NCBI GenBank assembly: GCA_035933635.1 | Contig: DASYYY010000011.1 | Coordinates: 1 to 11,204 of the forward strand | From: JAKIVR01 sp035933635 | Lineage (GTDB): Archaea > Thermoplasmatota > Thermoplasmata > Lutacidiplasmatales > UBA184 | Reading direction: 5' to 3' | Length of the DNA stretch: 11,204 nucleotides | Shown: in pieces, positions 5,486 through 11,204 of the stretch | How positions within the stretch are numbered: position 1 is the stretch's first letter | Layout: each line of letters starts with the position of its first letter | Notes under the pieces: generated by a model | What the model was told of the DNA's origin: nothing | Databases searched by the model: none | Seen by the model: the letters and a program-made list of their open reading frames with translations, nothing else | Made by a program: the position numbers and the translations under genes

Positions 5486-8079
5486 GCACGCCTCCGGTCA
5501 TCGTCCCGCCCGCGACGCCGGGGGGCAAGATCCAGGAACAGCCGCTCGAGCGCGAGATCCACCGCGACTACATCGACTACGCGATGAGCGTCATCGTCGG
5601 GCGCGCGCTGCCCGACGTGCGCGACGGGCTCAAGCCGGTCCACCGCCGCATCCTCTGGGCGATGTGGGAGGGCGGCGCCACCCACGACAAACCCTACCGC
5701 AAGAGCGCGCGCACTGTCGGCGAGGTCCTCGGCAAGTACCATCCCCACGGCGACACGGCCGTTTACGAGACGCTGGTGCGGATGGCGCAGGCGTTCTCGA
5801 TGCGCTACCCGCTCATCGATGGCCAGGGCAACTTCGGTTCGGTCGACGGCGACACCGCCGCGGCGATGCGGTACACCGAGGCGCGGCTCAGCGCCTTCGC
5901 CGAGGAGATGCTCGTCGACATCGAGAAGGACACCGTCGACTGGAACGACAACTTCGACGGCACGCTGCGGGAGCCGACCCCGGTCCCGGGCAAGGCGCCC
6001 AATCTGCTGGTCAACGGCTCGGCCGGGATCGCCGTCGGCATGGCCACGAACATGCCGCCCCACAACCTGCCGGAGATCTGCGACGCGCTGCTCTTCCTGC
6101 TGGACAAGCCCACCGCGACGTTCGACGAGCTCCTCGCCCGCGTCCCGGGTCCGGATTTCCCCACCGGAGGGATCCTCTCGGCCGAGGGGATCCGCGAGGT
6201 CTACGAGACGGGCCGAGGGATGCTGCGGCTGCGGGGCAAGGCCGAGACGCGCACGCGCGCCGGCCGCGACGAGATCGTCATCACCGAGATCCCCTACGAG
6301 GTCAACAAGTCCAACCTGCTGCAGCTCATCGCCGAGCTGGTCAAGTCCAAGCGGATCGACGGGATCACCGACCTCCGCGACGAGTCCGACCGCGACGGCA
6401 TCTCCATCGTCATCGAGCTGCGCCGCGACGCACCGGCCGAGATCGTGCTCAACCGCATCTACGAACACACCCCGCTCGAATCCGGCTTCGGCGTGATCAA
6501 CCTCACCCTCGTCGACGGGGAACCCAAGGTCCTCCCGCTGCGGGGCCTGCTCGAGCTGCACATCACCCAGCGCCGGCTCGTGCTGACCCGGAGGACGCAG
6601 TTCGACCTGACCCGCGCCGAGGAGCGCAAGCACATCCTCGAGGGCTTCCTCATCGCCATCGAGCACATCGACGAGGTGATCCGGCTCATCCGCAAGAGCA
6701 AGGACGTCGCCGCCGCCGAGACCTCGCTCATGGGCAAGTTCCTGCTCTCGACCGAGCAGGCCAAGGCGATCTTGGACATGCGCCTCGCCCGGCTCACCGC
6801 GCTCGAGCGCGAGGCCGTCGAGAAGGAGGCCAAGGAGAAGGAGGCGCTCATCAAGCACCTCAAGGCGATCCTGGACTCGCCCAAGGAGCTCGATGGGCTG
6901 CTCGCGCAAGAGCTCCGCGACCTGAAGGAGCGGTTCGGCGACGCCCGCCGGACCCAGATCGTCCCCGGCTTCAGCGAGCGCACGCTCGAGGACCTGATCC
7001 CCGACACCGACGTCGTCGTCCTCGTCACCCACGGCGGCTACGTCAAGCGGCTGCCGCTCGACCAGTACCGCCGCCAGCGCCGCGGCGGCAAGGGGCTCAT
7101 CCAGATGGAGACGAAGGAGGAGGACTTCGTCACGCGCACCTTCGTCACCCGTACCCACGACAACATCCTGTTCTTCACCTCCCTCGGCCGGGTCTACCGG
7201 CTGAAGACCTACGAGATGCCCGAGGGCAGCCGGCACTCCAAGGGCAAGGCGATCATCAATCTCCTGCCCAAGCTCAAGGACGGCGAGCGGGTCCAGACGC
7301 TGCTGCCGCTGCGCGACCTCGCCACCGAGGGCGCCATCCTGTTCGCGACGCGCCGGGGCACGGTCAAGCGCACCGAGCTCGGCGAGTTCCAGAACATCCG
7401 CACCAACGGCATCCAGGCGATCCGCCTCGACGACCACGACGAGCTCGTCAACGTCGCCCACATCCCGCGGGAGGACACCGAGGTCATCCTCGCCACCGTG
7501 GCCGGCCAGCTGGTCCGGTTCCCGCTCTCGGAGGTCCGCGCGATGGGCCGCGCGACCTACGGGGTGATCGGCGTGCGGCTCTCCGAGGCCAAGGACGACC
7601 ACGTCGTCACGATGGCCCCGGTGACCTCGAAGTTCCCCCATCTCCTGACGCTGACCAGCACCGGCTTCGGCAAGCGCAGCCCGTTCACGGACTACCGGCA
7701 GACCCGCCGCGGCGCCCACGGCGTCCGCACCATCGTCACGGGAGGACGGAACGGCTCGGTCGTCGCCGTGCTGCCGGTGCGCGAGGACCAGGAGGTCCTC
7801 GTGACGACCCAGGGCGGCGTCACCATCCGCGTGCCTGTCGCGTCGATCCGCGCCCAGGGCCGCAACACGATGGGGGTGCGGATCATCCGCATCGAGGAGG
7901 GCGACGCGGTCAAGGACGCCGTCGCGCTCGACCCGCCGGCCGAGGAGCCCGACAACGGGGCCGCCGTGCCGCCGCCGGGGCTCCCGCCGAGCCCCGACGA
8001 GGGCGCCGACGAGCCCCCGGAGGAGGCACCGGTCGACGAGCCCGGACCGGCCGAGGACGGCGACGATGCGCCATCGTAA
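5482..8079 (+). CDS. gyrA: DNA gyrase subunit A
   Basis: This type IIA topoisomerase subunit cuts and rejoins DNA. With GyrB and ATP it introduces negative supercoils. The product is 865 aa. The N-terminal block runs I-D-Y-A-M-S-V-I-V-G-R-A-L-P-D-V-R-D-G-L-K-P-V-H-R-R. The catalytic tyrosine is Y131 after R130 (A-A-A-M-R-Y-T-E). The quinolone-region sequence K-Y-H-P-H-G-D-T-A-V-Y-E has Thr92 and Glu96 where E. coli has Ser83 and Asp87. The GyrA box is QRRGGKG at 532-538, which marks gyrase rather than topoisomerase IV. The C-terminal beta-pinwheel follows, then a 49-residue tail (817-865) rich in Asp, Glu and Pro with no basic residues. The GTG 5482 start gives the normal N-terminus and overlaps the recJ-like stop by 4 nt. 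GyrB must be encoded elsewhere. In archaea gyrase is usually regarded as bacterial in origin. Confidence 0.96.
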   Translation: MSTPPVIVPPATPGGKIQEQPLEREIHRDYIDYAMSVIVGRALPDVRDGLKPVHRRILWAMWEGGATHDKPYRKSARTVGEVLGKYHPHGDTAVYETLVRMAQAFSMRYPLIDGQGNFGSVDGDTAAAMRYTEARLSAFAEEMLVDIEKDTVDWNDNFDGTLREPTPVPGKAPNLLVNGSAGIAVGMATNMPPHNLPEICDALLFLLDKPTATFDELLARVPGPDFPTGGILSAEGIREVYETGRGMLRLRGKAETRTRAGRDEIVITEIPYEVNKSNLLQLIAELVKSKRIDGITDLRDESDRDGISIVIELRRDAPAEIVLNRIYEHTPLESGFGVINLTLVDGEPKVLPLRGLLELHITQRRLVLTRRTQFDLTRAEERKHILEGFLIAIEHIDEVIRLIRKSKDVAAAETSLMGKFLLSTEQAKAILDMRLARLTALEREAVEKEAKEKEALIKHLKAILDSPKELDGLLAQELRDLKERFGDARRTQIVPGFSERTLEDLIPDTDVVVLVTHGGYVKRLPLDQYRRQRRGGKGLIQMETKEEDFVTRTFVTRTHDNILFFTSLGRVYRLKTYEMPEGSRHSKGKAIINLLPKLKDGERVQTLLPLRDLATEGAILFATRRGTVKRTELGEFQNIRTNGIQAIRLDDHDELVNVAHIPREDTEVILATVAGQLVRFPLSEVRAMGRATYGVIGVRLSEAKDDHVVTMAPVTSKFPHLLTLTSTGFGKRSPFTDYRQTRRGAHGVRTIVTGGRNGSVVAVLPVREDQEVLVTTQGGVTIRVPVASIRAQGRNTMGVRIIRIEEGDAVKDAVALDPPAEEPDNGAAVPPPGLPPSPDEGADEPPEEAPVDEPGPAEDGDDAPS

Positions 8080-8239
8080 GCGCCGCGGCAAGACCGTGCT
8101 CAAGTGCCCCAGCTGCGGCTCCGACCGCATCATCTACGATGCCGGCCTGATCACCGGGCAGCGCTACCACTGCCTGGCCTGCGACTACGTCGGCGCGTTC
8201 GTGGTCGAGGAGGAGATCCCCTCGACGCCGCCGGGGTGA
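8066..8239 (+). CDS. 57-aa zinc-ribbon protein
   Basis: This very short gene begins inside the end of gyrA (14-nt overlap). The basic N-terminus (M-R-H-R-K-R-R-G-K) is followed by a zinc ribbon, C14-P-S-C17-G and C36-L-A-C39-D, with I-I-Y-D-A-G-L-I-T-G-Q-R-Y between them, and then V-G-A-F-V-V-E-E-E near the C-terminus. This layout is typical of small archaeal zinc ribbons that bind nucleic acid or subunits of larger machines, but I cannot name its role. The ATG at 8066 is backed by GAGGA at 8053-8057, 8 nt upstream, one of the better SD sites in the operon. The stop is 3 nt before the ATPase start. Tight coupling on both sides suggests it works with the operon, most simply with the ATPase. 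Confidence 0.85.
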   Translation: MRHRKRRGKTVLKCPSCGSDRIIYDAGLITGQRYHCLACDYVGAFVVEEEIPSTPPG

Positions 8240-8242
8240 GCG

Positions 8243-9436
8243 GTGCGCGTCATCATCTACACCGGCAAGGGCGGGGTCGGCAAGACCTCCCTCTCGGCGG
8301 CGACGGCCCTCCGCGCCGCCTCGCGGGGTCAGCGCGCGCTCGTGATCTCCACCGACAACGCCCACTCGCTCGGCGACTGCCTCGCCACGCCGCTCGGCCC
8401 GGATCCCCTCGAGGTCCGGCCGAACCTGTTCGGTCTCGAGATCGACGTCCTGACCGAGCTCGACCGGCACTGGAGCGCCGTCCGCGAGTACCTGCTCGCC
8501 CTGCTCGCGAGCCAGGGCGTCGAGGAGATCACCGCGCAGGAGGTGGTCGTCATCCCCGGGATGGAGCTCATCGCCGCGCTCCTGCGGCTCGAGGAGCTCG
8601 GCGCTTCCGGCCAGTTCGACGTCGTCGTGCTGGACACCGCTCCGACGGCCGACACGCTGCGGCTGCTGAGCTTCCCCAACGCCGTCGAGTGGTACTTCGA
8701 CCACGTCTTCCGCATGCAGCGGCGGCTCGCCAAGGTCATGCGGACCACCGTGGGCAAGGCGATGCGGACCCCGATCCCGCCGGACAGCTTCTTCGCGACG
8801 TTGTCGGACCTCCACCAGCGGTTCGCGCGCGTGCGCGAGCTCCTCTCCGATGGCCGGACCGCGACCGTGCGCCTCGTGGTCAATCCCGAGAAGATGGTCA
8901 TCGCCGAGACGCAGCGGGCGTACACCTACCTCTGCCTCTTCGGGCTCAACGTCGAGCTGCTCGTGGTCAACCGGATCTTCCCGACCGAGGCGATGGGCAA
9001 CTACTTCCACGCCACCCGCGCCGAGCAGAACGAGAACCTCGCCACCCTCAAGGAGCTGTTCGGCGACCTGCCCCAGCTGAAGGTGCCCCGGTACCCGACC
9101 GAGGTGATCGGCCTGCCGGCGCTGGAGCGCCTGGGAGAGGACGTGTTCGGGAAGGAGGATCCGGCGCGCCGGTGGCCTTCCGAGGCTCCGATCCGCTTCC
9201 GTACCCGGGAGGGCTCCCCCATCATCGAGCTCGCGCTTCGGCACGCCTCGTCCGAGGACGTCGAGCTCGTGCAGCGCGGCGACACCCTCTATCTGCGGGT
9301 CGGCGCCTACCGGCGCACGATCGCACTACCGGTCGCCTACGTCAACGCCAAGGTCGACCGCGCCTACTTCGATGCCGGCACGTTCGTCATTCGTTTCGCC
9401 CCGAGGAAGCATGCCAGCATCGCGCAATCCCGCTGA
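8243..9436 (+). CDS. ArsA/Get3-family ATPase with C-terminal HSP20-like domain
   Basis: This 397-aa P-loop ATPase of the SIMIBI class is the family that includes arsenite-pump ArsA and the membrane-protein targeting factor Get3. It has the deviant Walker A G-K-G-G-V-G-K-T (8-15), a switch I S-T-D-N-A-H-S-L-G-D (37-46, with Asn where Pro is usual) and the family signature V-L-D-T-A-P-T-A-D-T-L-R-L-L (129-142). V-V-N-P-E-K-M at 212-218 and V-V-N-R-I-F-P at 241-247 follow. Residues about 317-387 look like the beta-rich ArsA/HSP20 domain (E-L-V-Q-R-G-D-T-L-Y-L-R-V-G-A-Y-R-R-T-I-A-L-P). There are only two cysteines (C46, C231), so neither the ArsA metalloid site nor the Get3 CxxC zinc site is present. 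It is cytosolic with no membrane segment. The GTG 8243 start lies 3 nt after the zinc-ribbon stop. A chaperone or targeting role is likelier than arsenic export. Confidence 0.9.
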   Translation: MRVIIYTGKGGVGKTSLSAATALRAASRGQRALVISTDNAHSLGDCLATPLGPDPLEVRPNLFGLEIDVLTELDRHWSAVREYLLALLASQGVEEITAQEVVVIPGMELIAALLRLEELGASGQFDVVVLDTAPTADTLRLLSFPNAVEWYFDHVFRMQRRLAKVMRTTVGKAMRTPIPPDSFFATLSDLHQRFARVRELLSDGRTATVRLVVNPEKMVIAETQRAYTYLCLFGLNVELLVVNRIFPTEAMGNYFHATRAEQNENLATLKELFGDLPQLKVPRYPTEVIGLPALERLGEDVFGKEDPARRWPSEAPIRFRTREGSPIIELALRHASSEDVELVQRGDTLYLRVGAYRRTIALPVAYVNAKVDRAYFDAGTFVIRFAPRKHASIAQSR

Positions 9437-9866
9437 ACGCCTCGCCCGGATGATGCCGAAGGAGGCCGACCGGGCGCTCGAGCGGCTGCTGCGCCTGGCC
9501 CAGGCCGAGCTGACCAGCATCGAGCTGCAGGCGGCGAGCGAGCGGCTCGCCCGGCAGCTGGCTCGGGTCTTGCGCCGCCTCGAACAGGGCCCGCCCGAGT
9601 CGGCCGCCCTCACCCGCGAGCTGCGCGACGTGCGCCGGAGCGCCCGGGCGTGGTTCGACACCGCCATCGACGTCGGCCGGGACGCGATCCGGAACCCGGT
9701 GCGCCGGGAACCGCTCGAGCGGATCGCGATCAGTCCCACTCCGCCGGACGACCTTCCACGCCCGCGCGCGGCGGGCCGCGGAGGACGGCGTCCACGAGCT
9801 TCAGCGCCCGCACCGTCGGGGCGACGTCGTGGGTCCGTACGAGCGCGGCGCCCGCGCGCGCGCTGA
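9411..9866 (+). CDS. Small helical/coiled-coil protein with Arg-rich tail, hypothetical
   Basis: I do not recognise this 151-aa protein. Residues about 18-105 are strongly helical and charged (repeats such as A-L-E-R-L-L-R-L, E-L-Q-A-A-S-E-R-L-A-R-Q-L-A-R-V-L-R-R-L-E, and R-S-A-R-A-W-F-D-T-A-I-D-V-G-R), consistent with a coiled coil. No membrane segment or signal is seen. The ATG at 9411 overlaps the ATPase gene by 26 nt and has a close GAGGA at 9403-9407 (3-nt spacing, shorter than ideal). A second ATG pair at 9450 and 9453 has no SD site. From about residue 107 the frame lies opposite the 3' end of folP and becomes Arg/Pro-rich, so the tail may be accidental read-through of GC-rich antisense. 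The helical part is the trustworthy portion. It may act with the ATPase. Confidence 0.55.
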   Translation: MPASRNPAERLARMMPKEADRALERLLRLAQAELTSIELQAASERLARQLARVLRRLEQGPPESAALTRELRDVRRSARAWFDTAIDVGRDAIRNPVRREPLERIAISPTPPDDLPRPRAAGRGGRRPRASAPAPSGRRRGSVRARRPRAR

Positions 9867-11040
9867 GCACCGCGGCGGCGATCCCCGCCTCCATCCGCTC
9901 GGTCTCCGGGGCGCCGCCGAGCGCGAGACCGAGGAACGACTTGCGGGAGGCACCGACCACCACGGGGCGTCCGAGGCTGCGGAACTCTCCGAGGTGGGCG
10001 AGGAGCTCGAGGTTGTGCTCGGGCGACTTGCCGAACCCCAGACCGGGATCGATCAGCAGCTGCTCGGGCGCGACGCCGTCGGCGACGGCCGTTGCGACCG
10101 CCTCGGCGAGCGCGGCATAGACCTCGCCGCGGACGTCGGCGTAGTTCGTGTCGGCCTGCATCGTCGCCGGGGTCCCGCGCATGTGCATGACGATGGCCGG
10201 GGCCCCGGTACGCGCGAGGAGGCGCCGCATCTCGGGATCGCGCAGTCCCGAGACGTCGTTGACGAGGTCGGCGCCGGCGTCGAGAGCGCGCCGGGCGACC
10301 TCGGCGTGGCGAGTGTCCACCGAGATCGGGATCGTGGAGACGGCATGGAGCGGGCCCAGCACCGGTCCCAGCCGGGCCCATTCCTTCTCGGCCGAGAGCT
10401 CCTCGGCGCCCGGCCGGGTCGACTCGGCGCCGAGATCGACCATGCGCGCCCCCTGAGCGGCGATCTCCTGTGCCCGGGCCCGCGCGCGGGCCGGATCGAG
10501 GAACTGCCCGCCGTCGGAGAAGGAATCGGGTGTGACGTTGACCACTCCAAGGACGCCGGTGCCGTCGCCCAATCGGATGGGGCGATGGAGCCCCTTGACG
10601 ACGGGGAGCCGATGGCTTCCGTAGTGCGCGAGGGCCTCCTCGATGGCGTGCGCGACCTCCTTGAGATGGAACGGCTGGCGCAGCAGCTTGTCGACGACCC
10701 GCCGATACTGGCCGGGCGTGGCGAGGAGCACGGCCTCCGTCTCCGTCACCGAGTGGTCGGCGATACCCCGCGCGTGGGCCGAGTCCGCTCCCACCGCCAG
10801 CAGCTCCTGCTTGAGGAGCGGGGCGGCCTTGAGCGAGATGTGGTCCAGGCGGAGGAGCACCGTCCGCCCCTTACGGGTCATGATCCCGACGCCCTCGGGT
10901 TCGCAGCCGGTCCGCTCGAGCTCCCGGGCGATCTCGCGAGCATCGGAGGCCTCCAGGACCCGGGGGTGGTAGCGGGCCGCGCGCGCGGACGCCTCCCCCG
11001 GCGAAGGCTCGCTCACAGTGCGTCGACCGGGGGTCTCCAT
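9730..11040 (-). CDS. folP: Dihydropteroate synthase with N-terminal extension
   Basis: This enzyme condenses a pterin pyrophosphate with p-aminobenzoate, or a related arylamine in some archaea, in tetrahydrofolate or tetrahydromethanopterin-type synthesis. The TIM-barrel domain occupies residues about 163-422: N168-V-T-P-D-S-F-S-D-G, E206-S-T-R-P-G, I-S-V-D242-T, N261-D-V-S-G, H286-M-R-G-T, D331-P-G-x-G-F-G-K338, G-A-S-R366-K-S-F-L-G and R402-x-H404. All expected substrate-binding residues are visible. Residues about 25-138 form a separate N-terminal domain with L-K-Q-E-L-L-A-V-G near 77-85 and L-L-R-Q-P-F-H-L-K near 119-127. I recall a similar domain on some bacterial (e.g. clostridial) homologues, without a known function. 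The product is 436 aa. ATG 11040 has no SD site, so the transcript may be leaderless. The last 137 nt overlap the tail of the helical ORF on the other strand. Confidence 0.92.
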   Translation of the reverse strand: METPGRRTVSEPSPGEASARAARYHPRVLEASDAREIARELERTGCEPEGVGIMTRKGRTVLLRLDHISLKAAPLLKQELLAVGADSAHARGIADHSVTETEAVLLATPGQYRRVVDKLLRQPFHLKEVAHAIEEALAHYGSHRLPVVKGLHRPIRLGDGTGVLGVVNVTPDSFSDGGQFLDPARARARAQEIAAQGARMVDLGAESTRPGAEELSAEKEWARLGPVLGPLHAVSTIPISVDTRHAEVARRALDAGADLVNDVSGLRDPEMRRLLARTGAPAIVMHMRGTPATMQADTNYADVRGEVYAALAEAVATAVADGVAPEQLLIDPGLGFGKSPEHNLELLAHLGEFRSLGRPVVVGASRKSFLGLALGGAPETERMEAGIAAAVLSARAGAALVRTHDVAPTVRALKLVDAVLRGPPRAGVEGRPAEWD

Positions 11041-11044
11041 ATAG
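11038..11044 (+). promoter_or_regulatory. Box-A-like element for the P-loop gene, overlapping the folP start codon
   Basis: CATATAG is the most AT-rich stretch of the short gap. It starts 47-48 nt before GTG 11086, matching the spacing upstream of the winged-helix, zinc-protein and oxidoreductase genes. Its first three bases are the complement of the folP ATG, so the two divergent genes would compete for this site. Inferred from sequence and spacing. Confidence 0.35.
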
Positions 11045-11085
11045 CGCCGGTCGGGCTCCCTACCACCCCATCGGGGGAGGAGAGC

Positions 11086-11204
11086 GTGGCGCGTCGAGCC
11101 GCTCGTGGCCTCGTCGTGGCCGTCGAAGGGGTGAGCGGAGCGGGCAAGAGCTCGCTCCTCCGCGCCCTGGGCGAGCGCCCCCAGATCCGGATCGTCGAGG
11201 AGGC
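11086..11204 (+). CDS. P-loop kinase/NTPase, N-terminal fragment (runs off the window)
   Basis: Only 39 codons are visible. The GTG at 11086 has GGAGG at 11076-11080 with 5-nt spacing. After eight residues a beta strand leads into a Walker A motif, V-E-G-V-S-G-A-G-K-S-S-L-L-R-A-L, and then I-R-I-V-E-E. The strand plus E-G-x-x-G-x-G-K-S pattern is common to thymidylate kinase and deoxynucleoside kinase-like proteins; other small P-loop NTPases begin in much the same way. The fragment is too short to decide. It is divergent from folP with a 45-nt gap. Confidence 0.75.
   Translation, partial: MARRAARGLVVAVEGVSGAGKSSLLRALGERPQIRIVEE

Noticed and set aside
5212..8133. A 973-aa open frame on the minus strand opposite gyrA
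   Set aside because: It is the antisense of a certain gyrA gene. Its Asp/Arg/Val/Leu/Ala-rich composition without recognisable motifs is typical of stop-poor antisense frames in GC-rich DNA.
7910..9244. Long minus-strand frame opposite gyrA end and the ATPase gene
   Set aside because: It spans three well-supported plus-strand genes and has shadow-like composition.
8243..9436. Naming the ATPase an arsenite-pump subunit (arsA)
   Set aside because: The metalloid-binding cysteines are absent, there is no second ATPase half, and no arsB or arsR gene is nearby.
8104..9453. Alternative frame over the zinc ribbon and ATPase genes
   Set aside because: It lacks the Walker A and signature motifs that the overlapping 8243-9436 frame has, and it is Arg/Pro-rich noise.
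1..11204. CRISPR arrays, insertion sequences, integrases, toxin-antitoxin pairs
   Set aside because: No spaced direct repeats, transposase or recombinase motifs, or flanking terminal repeats were seen; the content is mostly housekeeping.

Overview
The window reads as a stretch of chromosome from a very GC-rich archaeon. The archaeal evidence is a uS15 ribosomal protein of the archaeal/eukaryotic type, a tryptophanyl-tRNA synthetase of the archaeal/eukaryotic type, a RecJ/GAN-like DHH exonuclease directly behind uS15, a Get3/ArsA-family ATPase, and AT-containing box-A-like elements upstream of genes that also carry Shine-Dalgarno (SD) sites. DNA gyrase, folate biosynthesis (dihydropteroate synthase) and high GC together suggest a high-GC Thermoplasmatota or similar euryarchaeal lineage. 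That placement is inference; no 16S or other decisive marker is present.

Layout. (1) 46-387 (+): a small single-TPR protein, possibly continuing from outside the window. (2) 1918-421 (-): a two-gene unit, a 102-aa double zinc-knuckle protein followed 10 nt later by trpS. (3) 1919-2114: a divergent control region with two box-A-like elements and a perfect 20-bp palindrome. (4) 2115-2447 (+): a winged-helix protein with a TTG start. (5) 3440-2526 (-): a bacterial-looking FAD/CxxC oxidoreductase, convergent with the winged-helix gene. (6) 3441-3635: a second divergent control region with small inverted repeats. (7) 3636-9866 (+): a tightly overlapping apparent operon, rpsO - recJ-like - gyrA - 57-aa zinc ribbon - ArsA/Get3-like ATPase - small helical, arginine-rich protein. 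(8) 11040-9730 (-): dihydropteroate synthase with an extra N-terminal domain, whose 3' end overlaps the helical ORF tail-to-tail. (9) 11086-11204 (+): the start of a P-loop kinase/NTPase that runs off the end.

How the genes fit together. The long operon joins ribosome assembly or translation (uS15) to DNA maintenance (RecJ-like exonuclease, gyrase subunit A) and then to a three-gene tail (zinc ribbon, ArsA/Get3-like ATPase with a C-terminal HSP20-like domain, coiled-coil protein). Each junction overlaps or is separated by only a few bases, so co-translation is likely. No gyrB lies in the window. The least explained parts are this three-gene tail, the zinc protein paired with trpS, and the palindromic divergent regulatory region next to the winged-helix gene. 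Nothing here looks like a CRISPR, insertion sequence, prophage or defence island. No gene-free stretch exceeds 300 bases.
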